DNA of 64,000 nucleotides from Ciborinia camelliae (GCA_025890175.1 JANPYM010000007.1:277366-341365), one strand, 5' to 3'. Positions 1 through 15,600 are shown, numbered from the stretch's first letter. Notes: a model not told the origin generated them from the letters alone. Numbers and translations are program-made.

Positions 1-1
1 A

Positions 2-136
2 TCTTCTAGATTCAGAGAAAAATTAATCTTACAATTATCGGAAGAAATGTGGATGGCGCCGGCTCGAGAAATATGCCGGACGGTGGACAGAGAATTGATG
101 GATAGCAATGTAAAATTTCCCATATTAGAAAATTAG
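2..136 (+). CDS. Possible 3' end of a gene entering from the left
   Basis: From base 2 one frame stays open for 44 codons and ends at TAG 134-136. The peptide has balanced composition (charged helix-like stretch, then WMAPAREICRTVDRELMD) unlike the translations of the DNA that follows. It would be the terminal part of a last exon whose start lies outside the window. I do not recognise the family. A 44-codon open frame can arise by chance. Confidence 0.25.
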   Translation, partial: SSRFREKLILQLSEEMWMAPAREICRTVDRELMDSNVKFPILEN

Positions 137-1800
137 CGGAATAGAAATTATCCTCCATAGACTTTCATCTGATATTCTCGACCTAGTGTACACTATCAAT
201 ACTCACTCTATTATATAGACAACAATGAAAGCTAAATGATGCTAATAGTAGGTTATCCAAATAGATTTTCCGTTTCTAACAAACTATTCTAGTCAATAAA
301 TCAGACTACTTTCTACCTAGGAAGAGTATCCAGAGCGAGCCTCCATTCCTCCCTTTCCATATTGTTTTATCTGCAATTCATGTCCTGGGTGCTTGATAGC
401 AGCAAGCAAGAATCTGCATCCCATTCAAATAAAATATCTGCCTCTATTTCAACTCCTGTGTTTGGAATCCGAGACCTCCTGATTCCCCATTCTTGACCCC
501 GCAGTAGCTAGCTTTCCCCTCAAAAGTTATCCACTTCAGCGCCAATTAAGTGACGTGACCTCCAGGGCTATTCATTGCAACTCTCGCAAAAGTTTCGAGT
601 CTGCAATATTCTTCTTGTCAGGACGCCTTGTTTACCGTGATGGCGGAACTCTGTCCACAGATTGTTTATATAGATCTCCCTGTTTCTCCTTGCAATCTTT
701 AGGAAGAACTGGAAATTTGAGTTGAAGAACTTAGTGGTATGGGATGAGCTGGCAATTTATTTTTAGTGAATACTTAGGTACATCTGACTTACTCAGGTGA
801 GTTCCTTTAGACGACAATGTATATGGAAGATAGTGATAGCAGTAGTTGGGGTTGGCGATAGCGAATTAAATCTTTAGACGACTATATAAATGACCTTACG
901 TTTCCATTCAATACTGAGTAGAAATGTCCTTGTAATGTGAACTCTAATTTTAGATCGACCAGCCTTCATGACCTCCATAGTCCTAGCTCTTTCAAGACTG
1001 TTATTCCTAGCTTTTCGATGAGAAGAGAGCTTTCCTAGGCCATTTCATGTCCACCCCACTTTGTTGAATCGTATCATGCAGGGCGAGGTGAGGTGCCAAA
1101 ATTGTGAAAATAGTTGCGGTCTATCACAAGATTTGGCTCTGATGTGGCTACCTGTTGGTTCAGCTAAAGTGAAGTAGGCTCTTCTTGATTTACATCAAGA
1201 TGATATTGAATCATTATACCCAGCAGTTTTCTTAGTGAATACCCACTTGAGAATCAGGCATGTCCTATCTATAAAAGTTAAGATCTTTACTGTACATAGA
1301 TCCACATCTGATGAAACTCTCGAATCTCGATTCAGAAGACCGCAGGGGGCAATAATTTGTGTATTTCGAGATTAGATTCTACAATGAAACGCATATGGAT
1401 TTGGTAAGTTAGTTAAACTTCAAGAATAAACCAAAATATTTTCAACTTTTGTGTTAGCCATACATGATGACAGCGGTAATGACGAGAAATATATGATGAC
1501 AAAACTATGGATATATCCACAATGAAAAGTATTGGCAGAATTATCCTCTTGAGAAGTAGGAAACGGCGGCTGAAATATCCAAAAATCCGAAAAAGCGGAA
1601 AGGCTTGTCGGAGTGCCATGAGCAAAGCAGCAACCATTCCCTATGTACTATACCGCCCCGATGTGTGCATGTTCTTCTATGAAAGCAATTCTGTGTGTTA
1701 ATATAAAGCTCCGTTCAAATTTGTGGCCTCGAAATATTAGGTTTACGTATACTAAAAACAAAAGCCCTGATTACATCATTTAAGTGAATATAAAGAGGAA
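137..1800. other. Balanced-composition intergenic DNA
   Basis: About 1.7 kb of ordinary base composition with no convincing reading frame. Open frames at 1413-1637 (minus) and 1507-1701 (plus) overlap each other and resemble nothing known, so I do not call them. Composition falls sharply to AT-rich near 1800-1850, where runs of TATATA begin. Confidence 0.6.
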
Positions 1801-4138
1801 TTCTAACCTAATCTTAGTGGAGCAATATATAACCGATATATTATATATATAATATATATATATTATATAAGTATTTTTATATAATATAAATAAGATTATA
1901 TAATATAAAGTTTTTTTTTTATATTATTAAAATATAACAAATTATATTATATATACAGTATATAATTATTTTATATATATTTTGTATAATTTGTTATATT
2001 ATATAATATAAACTATATATATATGTTTTTTTTATATTAATTTTTTTTTGGTTATTATAATATGGTATAACTATAATTATTGATTTTTATATCGGGTATT
2101 ATGGATATTATTTCGATTTGGATATTTTTAATATTTTTTATTTTTGTTTTATTAAAAATTATTTATAAATATTTATATTATTTATATTAATTGTATTTAT
2201 AAATAATTTTAACTTTTATAATTTTTTTTTTTGAATTATTAAAAATGTTAATCAATGTATTATTTAATATTGTATTATTTTTAGAATTATATATTATATT
2301 GTTATTTTTTTATTTAATAATGGATATATTATTATTTATTATTTTTTATATTATGATATAAAAACTTTATATTTTATAATATTTATAAATTTTAATTTAG
2401 TTTTTTTTTTAAAATATAATTTTGAAAATTAAATATTTTCAAATATTTTAATATTATATATTAATTATAAATTATAAAATTAAATAAATGAATTTAATAT
2501 ATTTAATATTTTTTTAATATAAAATATATTTAATATAAAGTAGTTTAATTATTTGTATTTTTAGGTTTTATATAAATTTTACCCTTATTTATTCAATTAT
2601 ATTAAATATTTTAAAATTTTTATTAACATTATTTAAATTTATAATATATAAATTATTTAAAAATATTAATAATAATTTAATAATAAATATTTTATTTATT
2701 AGTTTAAATAATAAAATATCGATTATATTATTTCAATTGTTTGTAAATATTGCTTTTTGAATTTTCAAAAATATATAGCATTTGTTAATTAATTGATATA
2801 TAAATTTTTTTTCGATTTGATTGATTTTGTAAGTATATAATGTATAATATTAATATTTAATAAACTTTTTTATATAAAATATTATTTGGTGATATAATAT
2901 ATTATAAAAAACAATTATTTTATTAATGATTTGAATATGTTAATTAGAAATAATTAAAAAAAATTATGAAATCCTAAATAAATTGGGATATTTTATAATT
3001 ATTATTTATTTTATATTTGATTTATTTGTGTATCTAAATTTTTTATAATTATTTATAAATCAATATATTTGAATTTATTAACAATTAACCTTAAGATCAT
3101 TTATATTTTAAACTAATAAAATATATATTAGAATATATATATAATCAAATATAAATTCTAAATGATTTGGATTGAATAAAAAAGAATAAAAGAAAATAAA
3201 AATTATAATTAAATTTAATTATAATTAATTAATATAATAAAGATTTAAAAGAAAATATATATAACTTTATAAAAAAAAGATAAAAACGAATTTAATAAAT
3301 TAAAAAATGTATATTTATTTAAATAAAAAGATTATTTTAAAATTAAGGTATATAAAAAATTATTTATTTATATATATCAATTTTTTATATTATTACAATT
3401 TGCTTTTCCCGAATTTTATTATATATTTATTATTATAAAAATAATTATATATATTTGTTAATTCGAATTTAAAGGTAATGTTTATTTCAATTTTCCGGAT
3501 TAAAAATCTCAGCGAAATTTGAATAAAGTGTATTATGATATACCCTATAACTACAAACTTAAAATAAACAAAATCTAATATAATATTATAAATATAATTA
3601 AATAAATCATTTTTATTTTTATTATTTTTTTTAATTATATTATTAATAATATTCAGTATATTAAATTAATTTATTATTTTTCGAAATATTAATAGATTAA
3701 AAAAGTATAATTTTTTTATATAAATTATTAGTTTGGGATTCGAATATAAATATTTATTTAATAAAATAAATTATATAAATATTCGTTTGCTTTTTTTAAA
3801 TAATAAATTTTGTTTAATATATAAATAATTTATAATATAAACTTTTTTTTTAAATTTTTTATAAATTTATATTAATATATTTTTTAATAAATAATTTATA
3901 ATTTGAAAATAATATTTTATTAATATTTATTTTTTTATTAAATAATATTAATATTTATTATTATAATATATTTTAGTATTAATTAAGTATAATAAATATT
4001 AATATAATAGTTTAACTTATTTATATTTAATTTATACTATTTAGTTTTTTTGATTTAATTATTTTCGATTGATTTTATTATATTGTAATTGATATTATTA
4101 TTCAAGGCCGAGATTGGTTTTAATATAATAATCGATAA
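1801..4138. other. AT-rich, RIP-like decayed DNA
   Basis: Almost pure A/T with stops in all frames. No LTR pair, tandem array or readable domain could be recovered. It is the left flank of the LTR element starting at 4139. Confidence 0.6.
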
Positions 4139-4317
4139 TGTCGAATCACCTTGATGGTATTAAAATATGTATAGTAGAAAGTAATATATTATAAAAGCAT
4201 ACAGATTGATTGTAAATCGATTTGTAAGTTTATATATTTATAGGATACGGGTATATTGGCTGTATATGGCTGTATATTTCGATAAATTTGCCTTATAGAT
4301 TTATTGATATTATAATA
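4139..4317. repeat. Left LTR of the 4139-12608 element
   Basis: 179 bp beginning TGTCGAATCACC and ending in TATAATA, which aligns to TCGCAACA of the partner. The first third keeps its G/C (TCGAATCACCTTGATGG) while the second half is mutated, the reverse of the right LTR. GATAA precedes it. Confidence 0.75.
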
Positions 4318-7309
4318 TTAGTAATTTTTAAATTAAATCTAAATATATATTATTTAAATAATTAAATATATAATATTAAAATAAAAAAGAAAATATAAAA
4401 AAAAATATTTCTTATAATTATATAATAAATTATATAACAAAATCATATAATTTTTATAAATACTATATATTTGGATTTCTTTATTTTATTCATTTTTAAT
4501 TTTTTATTTCTTTATTATAATTTTGCCAATTTTGTTAATATATTTAATCTATTAATTAAATTTAAATTTATAATAATTAAAATCGATAAGGTTAAATAAT
4601 ATCTAATAATATTTTGTTTTTATCATAATATTGATAAAATTTATATTTTTGTTAATCTATATTATCTTAACAATCTTATATTTTTTATATTTTTGATATA
4701 AAACTATAATATTAATTATAAATTATTTTTTTTAAATTATTTTTAGTTTAATAATATATTTATAAAATAATTTTGAATTAATATATATAACAAATAGGAT
4801 CTTTGTATTTAAAATATTATTAATAATATTTTTAATAATAAAAATAATATTAAAATTTAATATTAAAATATATAATTTGGATATAAAAATATTTCAAATA
4901 ATTTTTTTGTATTTAATTAAGAATTAATAAAAAATATTAATTTAATTATATTTATTAATAAAAATAATAATATAATTTATTTATAAAGATATATTATTAT
5001 TATTTGTAAAAAATATATTTGTAAAAATAATTAATTATAAAAATTTTAAATTAAATAATATAAAATTTAGTTTTTTTGAATTATTTTTTATTTATTAATA
5101 AAAATATTTATTAAATATTTTAATATTAATATTTTAAAGATTAATATATTATATTATAATAAATAAATCAAATATAATCTCAAAATAATTAATAATATTA
5201 ATATATACGTTTTAGGTTTATTATATAACAAATGGTTTTTTTGTTTTAATATTTTTACAAATCTTTTTTTTGATTTTATATATATTTTTTGGTTTGAAAT
5301 TTATAAGTTAAAATAAATTAATTTGCTTTTTTTAGTTTAGTTAAATAATATTGTTATACAAAAATAGAATATTATTGTTAAATTTAATTGATATAATTGG
5401 AATTAGTTTTTTTTTAAATTTGATTTTGAAAGTAGCTTCAATAAACTTTTTCTATTTAAATTTTATAAATATATTATTTATTGTAATCAAAGTATTATTT
5501 ATTTGAAGTTCGATAATACTAAATTTATTTTTTATATTCGAATATAAAAAACAAAAATTGTATATCAAAATAATTATATCAAATCTTTAAATATAATGTT
5601 TATAATAAATATAAAATTAATAATTCCTAACTTTCAAAATATTATAAAATAATTTATATATTCTTAAAATTATTTTTAAATCAAAATTCATTTTTGTTAT
5701 TAAAATAATATAAAACAATTAAATTAGTTTTATTAATAATTAAATATAAATCTAAATAATATTTTAAATATAAAATTATATATTTCTGATTTTTTTATAA
5801 ATTATTATTAAAACAAAAAGTATATATTAATTGTATTATTATATTATTAAAAATTATATCAAAATTATTGTTTTTTTATTATTATTATAAATTTAAATAA
5901 TTAATTTTGATTTTTTAAAAACTTTATTAATATTAAAATTTTTGATTTTGTTTATAAAACAAAAACAAAATATTTTATTTTTAAATAATATTTTATTTTA
6001 AAAATAATTTTAAAAATATTTTTTTTTATTAAATTATCAATTTTAATATAGCAAAAATTAATATATATTAATATAATAATATTAATTTTAAAGATTTTAT
6101 CCAAATTATAATTTTACAAAAATATAATTAATTATAATTTAATATTTATAATAATATTTAAATAAATAATTAGAATATTTAAAATAATAAATATATTTAT
6201 AAACTTTAATATATTTATATTAAAAATTATAGTTTTTATAATATATTAATTTATATAAAATCATAATATTTAACAAAAATCTTTTAATAATAATATAGAT
6301 AATTATTAATTTAAAATAATAATTTATAATATAATTCTAAATCTTTTTTTATAAAATTAGTTTTAAAAAAAAAATTTTTTTATAATAAAAAAGTTTAATC
6401 TAAATAATTCAAAATTATATAATTTTGTTTGTTTGTTAAATAGTATATATCTTTTTATTGATTTATAAAAGTTTTTATAAATTAATTTTTTTTTTTTTTA
6501 TAATTAATTTAGATTTTTGGTAAACAAAAATATTAAAATTAATAAAAAAATTATAAATTAAAATAATTAAATTATTATATTTAATTAAAACTTTTTTAAT
6601 TTAATATTTAATATATAATTTTTGTATAATTAATATAGTTTTTTGGATAACTATAGTTTATTATATAATAATTAAAAAAAATATATTATATTTTAATATT
6701 TATAAATAAACGTTATATATTAATAGGATTAATATAATCCTATTAGATTTTATAATATTATTTATAATCTTTATTATTATTTGAAAAATATATTATTTCA
6801 AAAAATTTTTATTTACAAATTCTTTAATAATAATATTATACGTTTTTTTAATTAGAATATAATATCATTTAATAATTTTGATAAATTAATATATTTTGAT
6901 AAATATAAATTTAATATTTATTTTTATATTTATTATTATATTAATAAACTTTTTATTAATAAATTATTTATTTATATTATAAATAATATAATCCAAAAGT
7001 TTTATATAAATATTTATTTAATAATATCAAAATATATTTTAAATATATTTTATAATTAAATTATTTAATAAGATCGTTATTTAATATTTTATTGCTTTAT
7101 TAATAATATAAAAAATAAATTTTTTATTAATATAAAATATATCAATATAAATATAAAAATTATATTTTATATTTTTTCAAAATATAAATTTAAATTTATT
7201 GGGGGATTTTTTATATTTTTAATAATATTTACAGAATTTAATTAATTATTTAAATATCGTTGAATTATAATTATATCTTATTTAATCTAATATTCTTTAC
7301 AATTGATAT

Positions 7310-9004
7310 ACAGCTGAATATCCGAATCGATAATAAAGACATTACAAATCTAATTTGTTTAATATATAAATAAATATTTTATTTAAATAAAATTATATAT
7401 AAATCTTTTAATAAAGAAATATATATCTATATTTTCGAATAACAAAGAATTCTTTATATTATAAATTATTTTGTATAAAAATATTTTTAATATTTTTATA
7501 ATAAATATTAAATCTATTTATATTAATAAAATTAAATAAAAATAGAGTATTAATAAAAATAATATAAAATTTTATTATTTTAATTAATAATTTAATTATA
7601 ATTAAATTAATTAAATTTACTAATTTAATATTAAATATAATAAAGATAATATTTATTGTCATAATATTAAATTCTATTTTTATTAATTTATAAAAAATCT
7701 AAAATTAGGCCAATCCAATAATTGATTTTTTGATTATTTTAATATCAATAATAATACCTTGAAATTCAATATTATCGTAATAAATCTTTATAATTATAAA
7801 TTTTATTATTAATATATAAACAAATATTTTAATAATTAGTTTTTTAACAATTTTCCTATTATTAATTATTAGACTATAAAATATAAAGAATATTTTATTT
7901 ATATTATTGATCTTAATATTAATAAATAATTGTTATATCAATTATAGCTAATTATTCAATAATTTGTTTTTATATTTATCCTTGTTTTTTTGTAATATTA
8001 ATTATTAGTTTTATCGTTATTATTATAGTTATTTTTTGGAAAATTGAAAAATTAATTAGGCAAATATTGATTTTAAGATTATAAATAAAATTTTAAATAA
8101 TAATTTTAATTTAAAAATTTGTTTTAATTTCAATTAAATTATTCTTTATTATTAAATTATTCTTTATTAAACAATTATTCTTAATTATATAAATCTAAAT
8201 TTGAATTTAAATTTAGGAAATTTTAATTATATTATTTTTAATTATAAGATTTAAAATTAAAACCTTTTCATTTATAATCTTGATTATTATAATTACATTT
8301 ATTATTATAATTATAATTGTTATTATTTCTATAAAATTTGTAATTGATATAAAATATTTTGTTTATTTTATTAAAAACAATAAAATTAATATTTATAATA
8401 TTAATATTAATAAAATTGATTTTAATAAAAATATATTTTAATAATTAAATTTATTTTTATATTTTAATTAATAATTATAAATCATTTTGAAAAGCGATAA
8501 ATATTTTGATAAACTTTTAATAAATATAAATATATATTAAATTGAATTTATATATTATAAAAAGTTTATTTTGTAATATATTATTATATTATTTGATAAA
8601 AAATAGTTTATAAAAAATATTCTAAATTTTTTTAAATAAAATTAAAAAGCAATCGTTAATCTTTTTTTTTAAATTTGTAATTATTATATTTTTAAATGAA
8701 ATCTAAGTTTATTTGTTTTTTGAATTAAAATAATATTTAATATTTTTAAAATTGTTTTTAAATATAATAATAAAAACTTTAAACGTTTAAAATTTATTAA
8801 TATTATTATAATAAAATTGCAACGTTTTATTAATAAATATATTAAAATAAATTTTTATTATTATTAACAATAATATTAATATTTGATTATATAAATTATA
8901 AAAAATAATAAATTTTTGTTAAATATTATTATTACTTTCAAAATATTTTATTATATTATTATTATATTTTTTTATAAATTTATTAATATATAATATTAAT
9001 TTTT
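7310..9004. repeat. First copy of a 1.7-kb duplication ending at the N gap
   Basis: This stretch, starting ACAGCTGAATATCC, reappears immediately after the gap at 9015-10710. I found only one difference: T7 against T8 in a homopolymer (near 7988 and 9692). RIP would not leave two copies identical in DNA this mutated, so the duplication is probably two overlapping contig ends placed side by side. Confidence 0.85.
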
Positions 9005-9014
9005 NNNNNNNNNN
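9005..9014. other. Assembly gap (10 N)
   Basis: Ten N characters separating the two copies of the duplicated stretch. The fixed short length suggests a nominal scaffolding gap. Confidence 0.99.
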
Positions 9015-10710
9015 ACAGCTGAATATCCGAATCGATAATAAAGACATTACAAATCTAATTTGTTTAATATATAAATAAATATTTTATTTAAATAAAATTA
9101 TATATAAATCTTTTAATAAAGAAATATATATCTATATTTTCGAATAACAAAGAATTCTTTATATTATAAATTATTTTGTATAAAAATATTTTTAATATTT
9201 TTATAATAAATATTAAATCTATTTATATTAATAAAATTAAATAAAAATAGAGTATTAATAAAAATAATATAAAATTTTATTATTTTAATTAATAATTTAA
9301 TTATAATTAAATTAATTAAATTTACTAATTTAATATTAAATATAATAAAGATAATATTTATTGTCATAATATTAAATTCTATTTTTATTAATTTATAAAA
9401 AATCTAAAATTAGGCCAATCCAATAATTGATTTTTTGATTATTTTAATATCAATAATAATACCTTGAAATTCAATATTATCGTAATAAATCTTTATAATT
9501 ATAAATTTTATTATTAATATATAAACAAATATTTTAATAATTAGTTTTTTAACAATTTTCCTATTATTAATTATTAGACTATAAAATATAAAGAATATTT
9601 TATTTATATTATTGATCTTAATATTAATAAATAATTGTTATATCAATTATAGCTAATTATTCAATAATTTGTTTTTATATTTATCCTTGTTTTTTTTGTA
9701 ATATTAATTATTAGTTTTATCGTTATTATTATAGTTATTTTTTGGAAAATTGAAAAATTAATTAGGCAAATATTGATTTTAAGATTATAAATAAAATTTT
9801 AAATAATAATTTTAATTTAAAAATTTGTTTTAATTTCAATTAAATTATTCTTTATTATTAAATTATTCTTTATTAAACAATTATTCTTAATTATATAAAT
9901 CTAAATTTGAATTTAAATTTAGGAAATTTTAATTATATTATTTTTAATTATAAGATTTAAAATTAAAACCTTTTCATTTATAATCTTGATTATTATAATT
10001 ACATTTATTATTATAATTATAATTGTTATTATTTCTATAAAATTTGTAATTGATATAAAATATTTTGTTTATTTTATTAAAAACAATAAAATTAATATTT
10101 ATAATATTAATATTAATAAAATTGATTTTAATAAAAATATATTTTAATAATTAAATTTATTTTTATATTTTAATTAATAATTATAAATCATTTTGAAAAG
10201 CGATAAATATTTTGATAAACTTTTAATAAATATAAATATATATTAAATTGAATTTATATATTATAAAAAGTTTATTTTGTAATATATTATTATATTATTT
10301 GATAAAAAATAGTTTATAAAAAATATTCTAAATTTTTTTAAATAAAATTAAAAAGCAATCGTTAATCTTTTTTTTTAAATTTGTAATTATTATATTTTTA
10401 AATGAAATCTAAGTTTATTTGTTTTTTGAATTAAAATAATATTTAATATTTTTAAAATTGTTTTTAAATATAATAATAAAAACTTTAAACGTTTAAAATT
10501 TATTAATATTATTATAATAAAATTGCAACGTTTTATTAATAAATATATTAAAATAAATTTTTATTATTATTAACAATAATATTAATATTTGATTATATAA
10601 ATTATAAAAAATAATAAATTTTTGTTAAATATTATTATTACTTTCAAAATATTTTATTATATTATTATTATATTTTTTTATAAATTTATTAATATATAAT
10701 ATTAATTTTT
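9015..10710. repeat. Second copy of the 1.7-kb duplication after the N gap
   Basis: Same sequence as 7310-9004 apart from one extra T. The same 67-codon minus-strand open frame occurs in both (7459-7662 and 9164-9367); it is rich in I, N, L and K and is a composition artefact or a retrotransposon remnant, not a gene. Confidence 0.85.
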
Positions 10711-12429
10711 TTATATAAAAATATTTTATTGTTGATCGTTATTATATCCTTAAATATCTTAATAATTATCTTGTTCTCTAAATCCTTTTAATATATATTA
10801 TTAAAAAAAAAATAAAGCTTAATCTAATAATAAAAGTTTATTAACTAATTTAAATTATAAAAAAATTATAATATTATTATAATAAATAAAATATTTTATT
10901 TGTTTTAAATAAAATATAAAACTACTTTGAAATAATATTTTAATTATTTTGTTTTTTATTTATATATAATAATTTTTATTTTATATAAAATTAAAAAAAG
11001 TTTAATAAAATATAATTTTAATTAAAATATAAATATTTTAAAATTATAATATTTATTTATATTCAAATATATTAAAATTATTAATTTTTTTAATAATGTA
11101 TATTAATTAATAATAAAATTAATTTTAAATAATAATTTGTAAATTAAAATTTTATAAATTTAAATATTTATATTATTAAAAACAATATAAAATATAAAAT
11201 TATATATTTTTAATTATTATATTTGTAATTGTTATATTAAATTTATTAATATAATGTTTTTTTGTATTATTATATTTCTTAATTATTTCTTATATTTAAT
11301 TGATAAAGTTGATATTGTTAATTATATAGAATTATGATATAAATAATAATTTTATTATAATAATTAATATTATTTTAAATTTTTTGATTTTAATTTTAAA
11401 AAAATCCAGTTTTTATTATTAATATTTTGTTAATTGGATTAAGGCTTGAAATATAAATCCGAATTTGTTTTTTTTGTTAATAAATTTGATTAGTAATTAA
11501 AAAAAAATTCAATAAAAAATTTAAAAGTTAAAAGGTTTTGATTTATATAAATTGAAAATTAATCTAAATAAATTTTTGCAAAAAAGTTTATAAAATATAT
11601 ATATTCTAAAAATAAAATATATAATAAAGATTGTAATAAATAAATATAAAAATATAAAATATTATTTAATAAATATAATTAATATATATATATAAAATTG
11701 TAATAATAAAATTATTTTATAATATTAAAATTTAATATTATTAAAGTTTTGAAATTATATTGAATTTAAAAATATTATAAAATATTTTGGTATAAAATAA
11801 ATAATCGAAATAATTGAATAATAAATAAAATTATACGAAATATTAATTTGGGGATTATTTGATATAAATAATTATAAATAATATATTTTAATTATATATA
11901 TAATAAATAAAAATGAAAATAAAATTGAAAATAAAAATAAAAAATTTTATTATAATAAGGTAATAATAAAAAGTTAAAGAAATATATAAATAAATATTTA
12001 TATTATATTATAAATAATAATATTGGATTTACATAATAATATATAAAAATTAAATAAAATTTTATTAATTTTTTTAAATTTAATCTTATTATTCGATAAT
12101 CTTTATTTTTTCTAATTATAATAGTTAGATAATAATTAATATTATAAAAAATAATAAACCTTTAATATTAAATATTAATACAATCTTTTTATTATATTAA
12201 TTATAATAACATTTTATTTGAAAAAATAATATTTAAATAAAAGTTTTATCGAAAATTATAAAATATAAATTTGTTTTTTTTGCTAAATATTTTGTAAATC
12301 TATTTATACTATAAACAATTATTTATATAATATTTATTAAAATTTGATAATTATATTTATATTTCCAATTTTCGAAATAATAATCTTTGAAAATAATATT
12401 TAATTAATTTATATATTAATATTAATTAA

Positions 12430-12608
12430 TATTAAATTATCTTAATAATATTAAAATATATATAATAAAAAATAATATATTATAAAAATATATAAATCGA
12501 TTGTAGATCGATTTGCAAGCTTATATACCCGCGGGGTGCGGGCATATCGGCTGCACGCGGCTATACGCTCCAATGAATCTGCCTTATAGATTCATTGGTA
12601 TCGCAACA
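12430..12608. repeat. Right LTR of the 4139-12608 element
   Basis: 179 bp, the same length as the left LTR, ending TCGCAACA and followed by GATAA. Its second half keeps high GC (around CCCGCGGGGTGCGGGC, 12529-12544) where the left copy reads A/T, while its first part is decayed where the left copy is not. Confidence 0.75.
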
Positions 12609-12613
12609 GATAA

Positions 12614-15600
12614 AAACTATAATTTTTTTAATATATAATTATAAAGCGAATACATTATAAATTTTATATTTTTTTTATAACTTGTTATAGAAAAAAATAT
12701 GGGGTTTATTCGAAAAGTATTTATACCAATTACAACTAAATGTATAAAATTTGTTCGAAAAGCATTTATATCAAATATATAAAATTATAATTGAAATATT
12801 TATATTATTTAATTCAAATTATATTATATTGAATCAAATTTATAATTAAAAATTAAAATTATAAATTTCCTATTTTTATAATTTATATTTAAAATAAAAA
12901 TTTTTGTTTAATTTTTATAATGATTTAAAAATAATATTATTGTTTTTTAAAGATTTGTATTTATATTATTATTAATTATTTGATATAACTTTTAGAATTT
13001 TGTTTTTATATATAAAACAAAAAATTTTAATTTTGTTTTTTTTTTTTTATTTATAAATTTATAAATATTAATAATTTATTGTTTTTAATTAAAATTGTAA
13101 AATTTGAAATAATAAAAACAATCGGATTATTTGTAATTTTGTTAATAAAAATCCGAAAATATAATTAAATCTTTTTTAATATTCATTATTTCTAATATTG
13201 AAATAAATATAAAATAATTATAATTTATTGAGTATAATTTAATAAATTATATTTGTTAAAATATATAATAAAAGATTAAAATCGATTTTATTTTTGTAAA
13301 AATTTGAAATGTTGAAGATAATAAATATAATTTTGTTTAATTGATTTAATTAAAATAATATTAATTAATATTTAATATATTAAATTAATAATATTGTTAT
13401 ATTCGAAATAAACTGAATTTGATAATTTTATTAAAATCAAATTAAATATTAAAAAAATTTTTGTAATAATAAATTGTTTTTATTTAATTTTTATTTTATA
13501 TTATATACTTTTATAGTTTTTATTGTTTTTATATTATTTATATAATTTTTTATATAAATAATTTAAAAATGATATTGATTTTTATTAATAATATTAAAAT
13601 TTAGATTATTATAATTTTTGTTAATAATAATATAATATTAATATTTCAATTTAATATTTTGATTTTTAAATCCTAAATTTTTGTTTTATTATAATATATT
13701 TTTATAATAATATTAAATATATATATATATTTTTGTAATAATATTATTAATATCAACAAATATATTTTTATCAAATATCTTTAAACGTTTTATAATTTTA
13801 ATTATATTCAAAAAATTATTATTATAAAAATTTAAAATTATTAATAAAATATTGATTTTTTGATTACAATTTGTTTTATTAAATTTGATTAATATTTAAT
13901 AAAATTCTATAAAAAATTGGTAATTGTTTTGAAAAAAATTAAAATTATTGATAAATATATTTAACGAAACAGATATATATAATATTTTATTTTGAATATT
14001 CTAATTAATAAAATATAATTTTTCAAAATATTATAATTCTAGTTTTTTTTGATTTAGGTTAATATAATAAAACGGGATAATATTTAAAAAATATAATATT
14101 TAATTAAATATAATTATTCGATATATAAATTTATAAATGTTTTTAAATAAAAATTTAAATTTTAAAAAATTAAAATTTAATAATTATTTATTTTTTTGTT
14201 TTTTAAAAAAGTAATTCAATTTTATATTTATTAATTTTAATATAATATTAATTTTCGATATATAATTTATATTATTTAAAAATAAAATTATTTTATTTAA
14301 ATAAATTAATAAAATTAATCAAAAAAATGTATTATTATTTATCAAAATATTATTAATATAATAATATTAAATTTTGATAATTTTTTTGTTTTTATAAATA
14401 AATAAAATTGTATATTTAAAATTTTGTATAACAAAGATTATATAGTTTATATAATAATAATATTTATTTTGATATTAATATTTAATATTAATATATTAAA
14501 ATTTTATAAAATTAAATAGAAATAATAAAAATTAATTAAAATAATATATATATTTTTTTAATATTGATTTTATAGATAAAGTTTAACTTTAAAATTAATA
14601 TAATTTAATAAAAAAATTAATTAATTATATTATTTTAATATATAATTTTTTAATAATATTTAATAATATAAATATTATATATAATAATATTGAATTTATA
14701 AAATATAAATATTTATAAAATATTTTATTTTTTATATTAATTGTTTTTTATAATATTATTTTAAATAATATTTAATTAAATTTTAAAAAAATCAATTTTT
14801 GTTATATAAAAAATAATAAAAATATTTTATTTAATTTTTTTTTTAAAATATTATTTATATTTAATAATTATTTTATTTCTTTAAAATTAATATATATTAT
14901 TAATAATTATTTTAAAATAAAATAATTATTTTAAAAAAGGTTAATCGATTTAATAAATATATTTAATATTATTTTTAATTTTAATAATAAATAATAAATA
15001 ATATTATAATAATAATAATAAATTATAAGTTTAAAATCATTTTTGATATTTAATATATTTAATAAAGTTTTTGTAAATAATAATTGTAGTGATTAAAATA
15101 ATTATAATAATTTTATAAAAATTTATATTATAAAATTATTTATTAAAATTTCAAATTTTTTAATTATTAATAATTTAATATTAATTAAAAATAATGATAA
15201 TATATTGATTTTATTATTATTATTATTTTACAAATTAAAATTTATAATAAATATATTATTTTTTATTTTTTTTTTATTATTAATATTTAAATTTTAATAT
15301 TATATTTTATTATTTATAATAAAAAAATTAATATTAAATAATAAAATTAAAATATTGAAAAATATATTTTTATTTAAATAATTAATAAACTTTTCAATAT
15401 TTTGATTTTATAATTAATATTATTTAAATTTTGAAATATTAAAATATATATATTAATAATTGGGGATATTATATTATTAATTTCATTTTTATTATCATTT
15501 TCAAATTTGAAAAATAAATTTTTTTTTTTTTTATTATATATTTGAAAATTATTATAATTATTATTATATTATTATTATTTTTTATAAATAATTAATATAA

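Larger units (their letters stand above)
4139..12608. mobile_element. Full-length RIP-mutated LTR retrotransposon
   Basis: Two related 179-bp direct repeats (4139-4317 and 12430-12608) bound this interval. The outer 5 bp are GATAA on both sides (4134-4138 and 12609-12613), as expected for a target-site duplication. The inner flanks (TTAGT and ATTAA) do not match, so these are two LTRs of one insertion and not two solo LTRs. Differences between the LTRs are mostly transitions. The apparent 8,470 bp includes a duplicated stretch and N gap (7310-10710); without it the element is about 6.8 kb, a normal size for an autonomous element. The interior is too decayed for me to assign gypsy or copia or to set the strand. 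Confidence 0.75.

Noticed and set aside
7459..7662. 67-codon minus-strand frame, repeated at 9164-9367
   Set aside because: The two are the assembly duplicate of one another, and the composition is that of random A/T DNA. I tried to align it to gypsy integrase and could not do so convincingly.
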